Shown here piece after piece: positions 40,931 through 49,624 of a stretch of 64,000 bases of DNA. The notes under the pieces are model-generated. The model saw only the letters and a list, made by a program, of their open reading frames with translations, ran no database searches and had not been told where the DNA came from. The stretch is from Accumulibacter sp. Its GTDB lineage: Bacteria > Pseudomonadota > Gammaproteobacteria > Burkholderiales > Rhodocyclaceae. The DNA lies in NCBI RefSeq assembly GCF_029255285.1, contig NZ_JAPUVI010000030.1, positions 1 to 64,000 on the forward strand, in the 5' to 3' direction. A program made the position numbers and the translations under genes. Within the stretch, counting starts at the first letter, position 1, and each line of letters begins with the position of its first letter.

Positions 40931-41941
40931 ATGCCTAAACTGGAAAGTACCCTGGCCAGCCTATGGCTGATCGTGTTGCGGTTGGTTGAACTCCACGGTA
41001 TCGATCCTCAACGCTTCCTGCACGAACTCGGGATCCGACCCGAGACGCTGCGCGATGTCCACGCGCGCCTGCCAAGTCGGCTGGCCGATGTCGCTTTTGC
41101 CAAAGCCGCGGCGCAGATTCCGGACCCGGCGTTCGGCTTGCGCGCCGGCGAGTGCTGGCACCCCTCCAATCTCGGGACGATGGGTTACGCTTGGTTGTCC
41201 AGCCGAACCCTGCACACCGGGCTCAAGCGGCTTGAGCGTTTTTCGTGCGTGCTGGGCAATCGCGCGACCTATCGCTGTGTCGACGAAGCGGCCGGTATAC
41301 GCTTCCTATTCGACCACGGCCGCAAGGACGCGAAGGTCGGCTATCCGATGGCCGATTTCACACTGTCTGTTTTGATCGACATGTGCCGGACCAATTTCGG
41401 TAGCAAGCTGAACGCCGCCGCTCTGCGCCTGCGTCGCCCCCAACCCGACGACCCACGGGCCTGGTTGGAACTGTTCGGCTGCGACGTGCAGTTCGGCGCC
41501 GCCGAGGACAGCCTTCTGCTCGACCGCGAAACCGCTGACATGCCGCTGCCTTCGGCCAACATTCCATTGGCCAACACCTTCGATCGCATCCTGACCGAGC
41601 AATTGGCCTGCTTTTTCGACGACGACGTCGTCAGTCGCTGCAAGGCCCATCTGCTGCGGCAACTCACCTCGGGACCGCCGTCGGCGCAAGAAACGGCTAA
41701 AGATCTGGGTATGAGCCAGCGCACTCTGCAGCGCAGACTGGGCGAACTTGGCCTGACCTATCAACGCTTGTGTGACGAAACGCGTCACGAATTGGCACGT
41801 CGCTACCTCGACGACAGTCGCAAGTCGGTTACCGAGGTGACCTTTCTGCTCGGTTTTTCCGAGCAAAGTGCCTTCACCCGTGCCTTCAGGCGCTGGAGCG
41901 GCATGTCGCCGAGCGCTTATCGCTACGGTCCGGCCGCTTAG
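40931..41941 (+). CDS. AraC-family transcriptional regulator with arabinose-binding-like N-domain
   Basis: The 336-residue regulator has an N-terminal domain (about 15-210) of the type seen in OruR/ArgR-like AraC proteins (LPSRLADVAFAKAAAQIPDPAFGLRAGECWHPSNLGTMGYA). The C-terminal double helix-turn-helix is QETAKDLGMSQRTLQRRLGE near 255-275 and VTEVTFLLGFSEQSAFTRAFRRWSGMSPSAYR near 300-331. The ATG at 40931 begins the domain. It is divergent from the GGDEF-EAL/HDOD pair with a short gap, so it may control that pair or itself. The effector is unknown. Confidence 0.88.
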   Translation: MPKLESTLASLWLIVLRLVELHGIDPQRFLHELGIRPETLRDVHARLPSRLADVAFAKAAAQIPDPAFGLRAGECWHPSNLGTMGYAWLSSRTLHTGLKRLERFSCVLGNRATYRCVDEAAGIRFLFDHGRKDAKVGYPMADFTLSVLIDMCRTNFGSKLNAAALRLRRPQPDDPRAWLELFGCDVQFGAAEDSLLLDRETADMPLPSANIPLANTFDRILTEQLACFFDDDVVSRCKAHLLRQLTSGPPSAQETAKDLGMSQRTLQRRLGELGLTYQRLCDETRHELARRYLDDSRKSVTEVTFLLGFSEQSAFTRAFRRWSGMSPSAYRYGPAA

Positions 41942-41976
41942 AAGCGGTGTCGGCAGCAAGCTCGGCCGCGCCCGTA

Positions 41977-41982
41977 TATAAT
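41977..41982 (+). promoter_or_regulatory. Candidate -10 element of prfB
   Basis: A perfect TATAAT lies 34 bp upstream of the prfB ATG in an otherwise GC-rich gap. The -35 region is not recognisable. Confidence 0.5.
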
Positions 41983-42015
41983 TGTCAGTTTTCCCCTTAG
42001 AAGATCAGAGGCATT

Positions 42016-43120
42016 ATGGAAGCCGAACAGCTCAACATCCTAGACAGCCGCCTGGCCGACCTTGGCCTGCGCGCTTCCGAACTGCGGAGGTATCTTTGAC
42101 TACGATCAGAAGGCCGATCAGCTAAAGACCGTCGAGCGCGAACTCGCCGATCCCAAGGTCTGGGAAGACGCCGAGCGCGCGCAGGATCTTGGTCGCGAAA
42201 AGCGATCGCTGGAAACCGTCGTGCTGACGCTGGACCGCGTCGGCGACAGTCTGCGCGATGCCGGCGAACTGTTCGCCATGGCGCGCGAGGAGGACGATGA
42301 CGACACGCTGCACGCGCTGGTGTCGGATATCGACGGTATCGAGAAAGAGCTAGCCGGTCTGGAGTTCCGCCGCATGTTCAACAATCCGGCCGATCCGCTC
42401 AATTGTTTTCTCGACATCCAGGCCGGCGCCGGGGGTACCGAGGCACAGGACTGGGCGGCGATGCTCTTGCGCATGTACCTGCGCTACGCCGAGCGCAAGG
42501 GCTACGCGGTCGAAGTGCTCGAGGAGTCGGAAGGCGAGGTCGCCGGCATCAAGACGGCGAGCCTGAAGATTTCCGGCGATTACGCTTACGGCATGCTGCG
42601 ATCGGAAACCGGCATTCACCGCCTGGTGCGCAAGTCGCCGTTCGATTCCAATGCCCGAAGACACACCAGTTTCTGCTCGGTTTCCGCCTATCCCGAGATC
42701 GACGACTCGTTCGAAGTGGAGATCAACCCGGCCGAACTGCGTATCGACACCTATCGCGCTTCCGGCGCGGGCGGTCAGCACATCAACAAGACCGATTCGG
42801 CGGTACGCATCACGCACTTGCCGACCAATATCGTCGTTCAATGTCAGAACGACCGCTCGCAGCACCGCAACCGTGCCGAGGCGATGGCGATGCTCAAGTC
42901 GCGCATCTACGAAGCCGAGATGCGCAAGCGCCAGGCCGAACAGCAGAAGCTCGAAGATGCCAAATCCGACATCGGATGGGGTCACCAGATCCGCTCCTAC
43001 GTTCTCGACCAGTCACGAATCAAGGATTTGCGCACCAACGTCGAAGTCGGCAACACCCAGGGTGTGCTCGACGGCGACCTCGACCAGTTCATCGAAGCGA
43101 GCCTGAAACAAGGCGTCTGA
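42016..43120 (+). CDS. prfB: Peptide chain release factor 2 (programmed +1 frameshift)
   Basis: RF2 terminates translation at UGA and UAA. The gene is read as 42016-42096 joined to 42098-43120. The first frame encodes 27 residues ending RRYL and meets an in-frame TGA at 42097-42099. A +1 shift at CTT-TGA-C then continues as [20 protein letters not shown]. The peptidyl-hydrolysis motif GGQ ([19 protein letters not shown]) and the stop-recognition SPF ([15 protein letters not shown]) are both present. The full product is about 367 residues, the usual length. Translation from a later ATG would lose the family N-terminus. lysS follows 70 bp downstream, a standard linkage. Confidence 0.97.
42085..42100 (+). 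promoter_or_regulatory. RF2 autoregulatory frameshift site
   Basis: GGAGG-TAT-CTT-TGA-C places a Shine-Dalgarno-like GGAGG 3 nt before the slippery CTT, followed by the UGA that RF2 itself reads and by C, the classic weak stop context. When RF2 is scarce the ribosome slips +1 and makes more RF2. The spacer sequence GGTATCTTTGAC is the same as in the well-studied enterobacterial site. Confidence 0.95.
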
Positions 43121-43190
43121 GGTCGGCGACGTCGCGCCGACCGGACCCTGAAACTCCCGCACCCCAACCGATCACGAGATACCGCTAACC

Positions 43191-44705
43191 ATGTCTCCAG
43201 ACGACACTCAGGTCAAGGGCTTGCTGCCGCAAGACGAGAATCACATCATCGCCGAACGTCGCGCCAAACTGGCCGAATGGCGGCAGACCGGTCAAGCCTA
43301 TCCGAACGATTTCCGGCGGGAGAATACCGCCGGCAAGATCAACGAGGTCTACGATGCGCGAAGCCGAGACGAACTCGCGGCTTCGCCGGTCGAGGTCAAG
43401 GTGGCGGGCCGTATCCTGCTCAAGCGCGTGATGGGTAAGGCGGCGTTCATCAGCATTCAGGACCTCTCCGGGCGCCTGCAGTTGTATGTCAGCCGCGACC
43501 AGCTCGGCGAGCAAGACTACGTCGCCTTCAAGCGCTGGGACATCGGCGACATCGTCGGCGCCGTCGGTACGCTGTTTCGCACCAGAACGGGCGAACTGAC
43601 CGTCGATTGCTCGGCCATCCGCCTCCTCACGAAGTCGCTGCGACCGCTGCCGGAAAAGTTCCACGGCTTGACCGACCAGGAACAGAAGTACCGGATGCGT
43701 TACGTCGACCTGATCACCAACGAGCAATCGCGCCTTGCTTTCGCCATTCGCAGCCGTATCGTGCAGTCGATCCGCAACTTCATGGTGCGCCACGGTTTCC
43801 TCGAAGTCGAAACGCCGATGATGCACAGCATCCCCGGCGGTGCCGCGGCGCGGCCGTTCAGGACACATCACAATGCGCTGGAGATGGAACTCTTTCTGCG
43901 CATTGCCCCGGAATTGCACCTCAAGCGCCTGGTCGTCGGCGGCTTCGAGAAGGTCTTCGAAATCAACCGCAACTTCCGCAACGAAGGCTTGAGCCCGCGC
44001 CACAACCCCGAGTTCACCATGATGGAGTTCTACGAGGCGTACTCCGAGTATGGCCAGTTGATGGACTTTACCGAAGGGTTGTTGCGCCATAGCGCGCGCG
44101 AAGCGCTGGGGGGCGAGGTCTTCGCGTATCAGGGGCGGCCGCTGGACTTCGCCAAACCTTTCGCGCGTCTGACGATCAGCCAAGCGATTCATCGGTCGCA
44201 CCCCGGTTTCAGCCTGACACAACTCGCCGATGCCGCCTGGTTGCGCGAAAAGCTCGCCGCACTCAAGGTCGAGGCGGGATCCGCGGCCGGGCTGGGGGCT
44301 TTGCAGCTGGCGCTCTTCGAAGCGACGACCGAGGTCGACCTGTGGAATCCGACCTTCATCGTCGATTACCCGGCCGAAGTCAGCCCGCTGGCGCGCCGCA
44401 GCGACCGCAACCCGGACGTCGCCGAGCGCTTCGAGCTGTTCATCGCCGGTCGCGAGATCGCCAACGGCTTCTCCGAACTGAACGACCCGGAAGACCAGGC
44501 GGCGCGCTTCCTCGAACAGGCGAAAGCCAAGGACGCCGGCGACGAGGAGGCCATGTACTACGACGCCGACTACATCCGGGCACTCGAATACGGGCTGCCG
44601 CCGACCGGCGGCTGCGGTATCGGTATCGACCGCCTGGTGATGCTGCTTACCGATGCGGCGAACATTCGGGACGTCATTCTTTTTCCGCAGATGCGGCCGG
44701 AGTAG
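43191..44705 (+). CDS. lysS: Lysyl-tRNA synthetase, class II
   Basis: The 504-residue enzyme charges tRNA-Lys. The N-terminal OB-fold anticodon-binding domain (about 65-150) contains [29 protein letters not shown]. The class II core follows with motif 1 ([16 protein letters not shown]), motif 2 ([29 protein letters not shown] near 258-286) and motif 3 ([13 protein letters not shown] near 479-491). Full length. It follows prfB, as in many proteobacteria. Confidence 0.96.
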   Translation: MSPDDTQVKGLLPQDENHIIAERRAKLAEWRQTGQAYPNDFRRENTAGKINEVYDARSRDELAASPVEVKVAGRILLKRVMGKAAFISIQDLSGRLQLYVSRDQLGEQDYVAFKRWDIGDIVGAVGTLFRTRTGELTVDCSAIRLLTKSLRPLPEKFHGLTDQEQKYRMRYVDLITNEQSRLAFAIRSRIVQSIRNFMVRHGFLEVETPMMHSIPGGAAARPFRTHHNALEMELFLRIAPELHLKRLVVGGFEKVFEINRNFRNEGLSPRHNPEFTMMEFYEAYSEYGQLMDFTEGLLRHSAREALGGEVFAYQGRPLDFAKPFARLTISQAIHRSHPGFSLTQLADAAWLREKLAALKVEAGSAAGLGALQLALFEATTEVDLWNPTFIVDYPAEVSPLARRSDRNPDVAERFELFIAGREIANGFSELNDPEDQAARFLEQAKAKDAGDEEAMYYDADYIRALEYGLPPTGGCGIGIDRLVMLLTDAANIRDVILFPQMRPE

Positions 44706-44719
44706 GCCGCGACCGGGCG

Positions 44720-45937
44720 ATGAACCGCCGGGCGATCGTCATCGGCGCCGGCCTGGCGGGCAGCAGCGTCGCCGAACGGCTGGCGGCGCGTGGCTGGTCG
44801 ATCGAGCTGATCGAGCGTGCCGAAGCGGCAGGCCAAGGCGCTTCCGGAAATCTGGCCGGGGTTCTGCGGCCGCTGCCTTCGCTCGACGACAACCGTCTGG
44901 CGCGTCTGACGCGCGCCGGCTTCCTTTACGCCCGTCAACATTTCGCTGCGCTGGAGGCCGCCGGTCTGGCGCTGCGCTGGCGGCCGACCGGCGTGCTGCA
45001 TCTGGCGCGCGACGAGGCGCATGCCGCCACGCAGCGACGTATTGTCGAGGCAAGGCAGCCGAGTGCCGACGAACTGCGTTTCGTGGACCGGCGGCAGGCC
45101 GCGCAACTCGCCGGCTGGCCGGTAAGCGGCGGCGGCTGGTGGTTCGCCGGGGGCGGCTGGGTTGCTCCGGCCTCGCTGTGCCGCGTCAATCTGGCACGCC
45201 ACGCCGATCGCATCCGGCCGCACTACGGGCGCCAGGTGGCCTGTATCGACCGGCCGGCAGATCTCTGGCGAGCGTACGACAGCGCCGGCCAGATGATCGC
45301 CGAAGCACCGATTCTGGTTCTCGCCAATGCCGGTGACGCGAAACGCTTCGCCCTCGCCGAGCACTTGCCCTTGCGCGTGGCGCGTGGTCAGGTTTCGCAT
45401 CTGCCGGCGCCCGCTGGCTCGCCGCCCGACGTAGTCGTTTGCCGATCGGGCTACGTCACCCCGGCGATCGACGGGGTGCGCTGCGTTGGCGCGACGTTTT
45501 CGGTCGACGACGGAGAACTCGGCCTGCGCCAGGCCGATACGGCCGAAAATCTGGCCAGACTCGATTTCATCCTGCCCGGCTATGGCGACGGACTGTCCGC
45601 CTCGATGCTCGGTGGCCGGGTCGGTTTCCGCCCGCTGGTGCCGGACCGTCTGCCAATGATTGGCGCCATCGGCGACGCTGCGGCGATCGACCCCGAGCGC
45701 CGCCCCGCGCGGCTGGCCGAAGTGCCGCGCGTTCCGGGGCTCTATCTGAACAACGGATTCGGTGCGCGCGGTATCGTCTGGTCTGCGCTGGCCGGCGAGC
45801 TGCTGGCTTGTCTGATTACCGGCGCGGCGCCGCCGCTCGCCGGCGATCTCGTAGGCGCGGTCGATCCGGGTCGCTTTCTGCTGCGCGGCCGTCAGCAACG
45901 GCTACGCAACCTTGCCGTCCAGCGTCCGCCGGGCTAG
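44720..45937 (+). CDS. MnmC-type FAD-dependent tRNA-modifying oxidase, stand-alone
   Basis: The 405-residue flavoprotein matches the C-terminal (FAD, MnmC1) half of bifunctional MnmC, which converts cmnm5s2U34 to nm5s2U34 in tRNA. It has the dinucleotide motif AIVIGAGLAGSSVAERLAARGWSIELIE at residues 5-32. GQGASGNLAGVLRPLPS follows, with VGFRPLVPDRLPMIG near 300 and the family ending LYLNNGFGARGIVWSALAGELLACLITG...DPGRFLLR. The methyltransferase half (MnmD) is absent. The start is 15 nt after the lysS stop. General DAO-family oxidases are the alternative, but the C-terminal signature favours MnmC. Confidence 0.8.
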   Translation: MNRRAIVIGAGLAGSSVAERLAARGWSIELIERAEAAGQGASGNLAGVLRPLPSLDDNRLARLTRAGFLYARQHFAALEAAGLALRWRPTGVLHLARDEAHAATQRRIVEARQPSADELRFVDRRQAAQLAGWPVSGGGWWFAGGGWVAPASLCRVNLARHADRIRPHYGRQVACIDRPADLWRAYDSAGQMIAEAPILVLANAGDAKRFALAEHLPLRVARGQVSHLPAPAGSPPDVVVCRSGYVTPAIDGVRCVGATFSVDDGELGLRQADTAENLARLDFILPGYGDGLSASMLGGRVGFRPLVPDRLPMIGAIGDAAAIDPERRPARLAEVPRVPGLYLNNGFGARGIVWSALAGELLACLITGAAPPLAGDLVGAVDPGRFLLRGRQQRLRNLAVQRPPG

Positions 45938-46066
45938 CCGAATTAGCCGAATTAGCCGGACCGGTGTAGCGGCCTGGTGCGGATCACGCGGCCTGCCGCC
46001 CATCTGTGGCCGCGCGCCCCACCCGGAAAGGCGGGACGGCGATTCACCGGTCGGAGGCAGGCTCTT

Positions 46067-46909
46067 TCAGGCTGGCCGACGGCGGCGTGCGGCGGCGAGA
46101 CCGGTCAGTCCGATGGCCAGCAATGCGAGCGAGGCAGGCTCGGGGATTCGCGGGTCGGGCTCGAAATTCGCACGCAGGCCCATGACGCCGTTGATCTCAT
46201 TGTCACCGTCCGAAATCAGGGCACCTGGCCCGCCATTGATCACCGAGGCGTAACGGAACGTGGCGCTGGTACCGGTGCCGACGGCATATACGAAACCGTC
46301 CCAGACGACCGAAGTGTCGCTGTAGAGTCCTTCCAGCCAGACACGTTCGGTCACTGCCAGCGTCCAGGTGATCAGGTCATTGGACAGGTAGACGGTGGAT
46401 TCGATGGCTTCCTGGGGTAGCGGACCATGGTCGATGGTGTTGAAAATGGCTGCCTTGGTGGCCTGGAATCCGAGATCCCAGACCGAATTGCCGATCGTAG
46501 CATCGGTCTGAATCCAGTGCTGGTCGATCCCATTGCCGCCAGCGGCGGCGCCTACGCCGCTATACGTATAGTTGTAACTCCCCTGGTTGCCACCGTCGTT
46601 GACGCCCGGCTGATCGAGCGATGTGCCGTAGCTTCCGAAGGAGGGGTTGCTGACGACGTTGACGCCGTTGTACCGGATCATCTGCGCCGCGGCGAAGCCG
46701 GCCGCATTGAAGTTGCCGTCGTCGAGCAAATTGTTGGCGACTACCAGCGCACGGTTCGCCGGCGTGTCGGCGCCGTAATAGAGACTGGCGAAAGTGCCGA
46801 CGGTGGCGCTCTGCCAGCTACGGGCGTCGTTGGGATCAGTGAGCAGCGCAGCGTGAGCGGCACCGACGGTAAGCAGCGATGCGGAGAGGAAAACGATTGG
46901 TTTGAGCAT
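46067..46909 (-). CDS. PEP-CTERM sorting domain protein 3
   Basis: The 280-residue secreted protein has a signal peptide (MLKPIVFLSASLLTVGAAHA) and a beta-rich body. The tail is IPEPASLALLAIGLTGLAAARRRRPA, a complete PEP-CTERM signal. Body segments include YNYTYSGVGAAAGGNGIDQHWIQTDATIGNSVWDLGF, LSNDLITWTLAVTERVWLEGLYSDTSVVWDGFVYAV and FRYASVINGG. This SxD/xxW arrangement is common in large PEP-CTERM paralog families of floc- and biofilm-forming bacteria. GGAGGTTTC precedes the ATG. A sigma-54-type promoter lies about 105 bp upstream. Its exact role is unknown. Confidence 0.9.
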   Translation of the reverse strand: MLKPIVFLSASLLTVGAAHAALLTDPNDARSWQSATVGTFASLYYGADTPANRALVVANNLLDDGNFNAAGFAAAQMIRYNGVNVVSNPSFGSYGTSLDQPGVNDGGNQGSYNYTYSGVGAAAGGNGIDQHWIQTDATIGNSVWDLGFQATKAAIFNTIDHGPLPQEAIESTVYLSNDLITWTLAVTERVWLEGLYSDTSVVWDGFVYAVGTGTSATFRYASVINGGPGALISDGDNEINGVMGLRANFEPDPRIPEPASLALLAIGLTGLAAARRRRPA

Positions 46910-47011
46910 GAAACCTCCGTGGCGAAAGAGAGTCGGGACGGGAAGAGCTTGACGGTCGCCGGCCAGGTACTATCGGTGCGAAGACTGGTCACGTGCGATG
47001 GCTTGCGGCAA

Positions 47012-47027
47012 GCACAATTCATACCAG
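47012..47027 (-). promoter_or_regulatory. Candidate sigma-54 (-24/-12) promoter of PEP-CTERM gene 3
   Basis: The minus strand reads CTGGTATGAATTGTGC with GG-N10-GC spacing. It matches 9 of 12 defined positions of YTGGCACG-N4-TTGC and shares C-N-GG-N3-GAAT-N2-TGC with the other two PEP-CTERM promoters. The predicted leader is about 90 nt. Confidence 0.65.
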
Positions 47028-47179
47028 ACTTTTTCGTCGATTGCAGAGTCGCTGTTATATCGGACAGTTGGCTTTTCTGACGGGAATCACTGGAACAGCG
47101 TCTCCACTCTCATGGCAATCCCTGTAAAGAATATCGACAGCGCGCTGCTGGCCTCGGCTTAGTTAGGTACGGCGACCTT

Positions 47180-47194
47180 CGAACCAATGGTTCG
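47180..47194. repeat. 15-bp palindrome CGAACCA-A-TGGTTCG
   Basis: This is a perfect dyad in the 250-bp gap between the PEP-CTERM gene and the downstream end of the convergent-side kinase gene. It is of operator size, but no start codon is close enough on either side to assign it. Confidence 0.35.
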
Positions 47195-47335
47195 CTGTGC
47201 TCTGTAAACCGCGCTGGCCACCGCAGGTCCTGCACCCTGGTCAGGCGACCCTCACGCCAGCGTGTCACTGGCGCGACAGTCGTCCCGGACTCGCCGGTGG
47301 ACAACGACCGGGCGCGGGAGAAGGCGACAGGGCCG

Positions 47336-48967
47336 CTACCTTGCACTTTCCTGCGCTTGCTTGGCCACCTGGTTCAGGTTCGCCTGGCGCTTGCTTCGGA
47401 AACTCAGGGCAAAGCAAGTGCGCTCCCCGGGAACGACGACGAGCGCTCCGTCGATTTGCCGGGTCAGGTTGAGCAGCAGCTGCCAAGCAAGGCTTTTCGT
47501 CGCCCGGTCGAGCCGGAAGCCTGCCGGCAACCCGACGCCGTCGTCGCTGACGGTGACGCCTACCGCGCCGTCCATGGCGATCGCCAGTTCGACATCGACA
47601 CGACCGCGGCGGCCAGCAGGAAAACCGCGTTGCAAAGCGTTGGAAACCAGTCCGCTGACGATCAGGCTGCAGGGCAACGCGATCCCGATGTCGAGTGTGA
47701 CCGCGGCCAGCGTACGGTGGAGGACGACACCCGCCGGCGTGTGCTGCTTGTCGACCTGCATGAGAAGCCGCTCGAGAAACTGATCGAAGGCGATGTCGGC
47801 GAGATTCGCGGTGTCGCACCGCGGCTCGCTCGCTGGCGCTATAGATTGTCGGTAGCCAGTTTTTTCCATGCGCACGACGCGCCCCGCCGGATCGGCAGTC
47901 GCGCGGCCCGGAATGCTTCGCAAAGCTGTCACTACGTGTGCCGGCTTCTTGACCGCATGACGATGCCGCAGGGCTTCCTCTTCCTCGAGCGCTGCCATGC
48001 TGCAGGCCAGCGCGCGTTTACGTTGCGTGACGTCGTGCACGATGGCATAGATGCCATCCGGAACGCCGGCGACGCTGGTCCGCAGGAAGGCACGCACTTC
48101 GACGGGAACGACAGTCCCATCGCGCCGGACGTACTCCTTCTCGTAGCTGTCGGAAAAGCCGCGCGGCAGAAGCTGCTGATCGATGATGCGGGATTCGCTG
48201 GTGTGCCAGCACGCCGGCGTCAGTTGAGTGTGGCTCAGGTTTCGCAGTTCGGTCAGCGTATAGCCGAGCATTTCCTGGAAGGCCGGGTTGGCGTCCTCAA
48301 CCCGGCCAGTCATGTCGACGCTGACGAAGGCGTCGCGCAGGCTATGGCACAGGCGCCGATACTTGGCTTCGTTTTCGCGCTGTGCCTCCTCGATGGCGAT
48401 ACGTCCCTGGATTTCCCGGCGTAGCTCCTGGCTGTTGCGGATCAGATCTTCGGTGCGCTCGACGACCAGGCCTTCGAGGTGGCGGCTGACCTGTCGCAGT
48501 GCGTCTTCGGCGCGTTTGCGCTCGAAGATTTCGGCCTGCAAGGCCTGGTTCTGCGCTTCGACACGAGCCCGCAAGCGACGCAAACGAAGCTGTGTGTCGA
48601 TCCGGGCGAGCACCTCGGCGCTCTCGAAGGGTTGGCTCAGATAGTCCGACGCGCCGACCTCGAAGGCCAGGACTTTGTCGAAGGGTTCGCCAGAGGGGCA
48701 CAGCAAGATGATCGGAATGCCGGCCATAGGCGGATCGGCACGTAGGCGACGGCATACTTCGTAGGCGTCCATACCCGGCACGTTCAGGTCGAGCAGAATC
48801 AGGTCCGGTGGTTCGCGGCTGGCGCAGGTCAGCGCGGTCGCCGCCTCCGCTGGCGGACGAACGTCGTAGCCATGCGTGGACAAGACGCTGCCGAGAACAC
48901 TTGGGTTCTCGCCGTCTTCGATCAGCAGAATGTCCGCGACCGCCGTCAGTGGTCGATGCTCAGTCAT
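47336..48967 (-). CDS. Response regulator-PAS-histidine kinase with degenerate phosphorelay residues
   Basis: The 543-residue cytoplasmic protein has an N-terminal receiver domain (about 12-130: ILLIEDGENPSV, acceptor in LILLDLNVPG). A coiled coil (about 135-205), a PAS domain (about 208-320: DAFVSVDMTGRVEDANPAFQEMLGY) and a HisKA_2/HWE-like ATPase domain (LIVSGLVSNALQRGFP, VTVSDDGVGLP, LLLNLTRQIDGAL) follow. The receiver's conserved Lys is Gln (DYLSQPF). The expected H-box HHRVKNN is replaced by RHRHAVKKPAHVV. Phosphotransfer is therefore doubtful. The start is ATG at 48967; an Arg/Ala-rich extension to 49042 is not favoured. Confidence 0.82.
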   Translation of the reverse strand: MTEHRPLTAVADILLIEDGENPSVLGSVLSTHGYDVRPPAEAATALTCASREPPDLILLDLNVPGMDAYEVCRRLRADPPMAGIPIILLCPSGEPFDKVLAFEVGASDYLSQPFESAEVLARIDTQLRLRRLRARVEAQNQALQAEIFERKRAEDALRQVSRHLEGLVVERTEDLIRNSQELRREIQGRIAIEEAQRENEAKYRRLCHSLRDAFVSVDMTGRVEDANPAFQEMLGYTLTELRNLSHTQLTPACWHTSESRIIDQQLLPRGFSDSYEKEYVRRDGTVVPVEVRAFLRTSVAGVPDGIYAIVHDVTQRKRALACSMAALEEEEALRHRHAVKKPAHVVTALRSIPGRATADPAGRVVRMEKTGYRQSIAPASEPRCDTANLADIAFDQFLERLLMQVDKQHTPAGVVLHRTLAAVTLDIGIALPCSLIVSGLVSNALQRGFPAGRRGRVDVELAIAMDGAVGVTVSDDGVGLPAGFRLDRATKSLAWQLLLNLTRQIDGALVVVPGERTCFALSFRSKRQANLNQVAKQAQESAR

Positions 48968-49624
48968 CACGCCTTCTCCCGCCTGAAGAAGCGCCGCCCG
49001 GCGCCGGGTTGAAGCGGCGCGCTTCGCCGACCAGGCCGCCATTGGCGGCCCTTTCCCGGTGCTTCAGCCGGTCGACGGCGGTCAGGTCGGCTCTCCGCCA
49101 AGCTGCATGATCATGGTGCTCGTCGTGTTTCACTAGACTTGTTTCCTTTGAAGTTCGTGCCGCGTAGTGGCCAGTCATCCCCGGCATCGTGCTGGCACAC
49201 CGGGTTCAGAACGTCGTGTTCGATGCATTCTGGTGACGGCCCCGTGATCGCCTCGGCGACGATCCTGCGCCGACCTTACAGAGGTTCAGGCGCGCTACCA
49301 AGCGCGCTAGCGAGCCTGCCAGGAGGTAATACTAATCACAGGAAGGGCGGCAGACTATCCGCAGATATACGGAAGATCGGTAGAAGTACCGAGTCGGGCT
49401 TCGTTCCCTCCGCCGCGCAAGCTTTGGCCGCTTACGATTGACGGCGCTTGCCGACGGCTTCTATACTGGCCGTTGATTGTCCAACGGGCTGGTCGAGCGG
49501 TCGTTGGCCCGGACTCCGTCCGGAGAGTCCGCATTTTCAGGCGGTAGGCGGAGCGTCAAGGTTGGCGCGTACCGCTCGTCAGCACCGATTTTCCCCGCCG
49601 CCGGGCAGGCCGAAGGAGCACTGC
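48968..49624. other. Long intergenic region with one strong promoter
   Basis: About 650 bp between divergent signalling genes has no convincing coding frame. The plus strand holds a good sigma-70 promoter at 49438-49467. AGGAGGT at 49321-49327 looks like a Shine-Dalgarno sequence but is not followed by an open frame of useful length. Confidence 0.5.
49438..49467 (+). promoter_or_regulatory. Strong sigma-70 promoter for the HD-GYP gene
   Basis: TTGACG (49438-49443) and TATACT (49462-49467) each match 5 of 6 consensus positions with an 18-bp spacer. The predicted leader to the ATG at 49625 is about 150 nt. Confidence 0.65.

Noticed and set aside
45934-45960. Three tandem TTAGCCGAA-like units after the MnmC-type gene
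   Set aside because: Too short and too few copies to be a meaningful repeat array or CRISPR.
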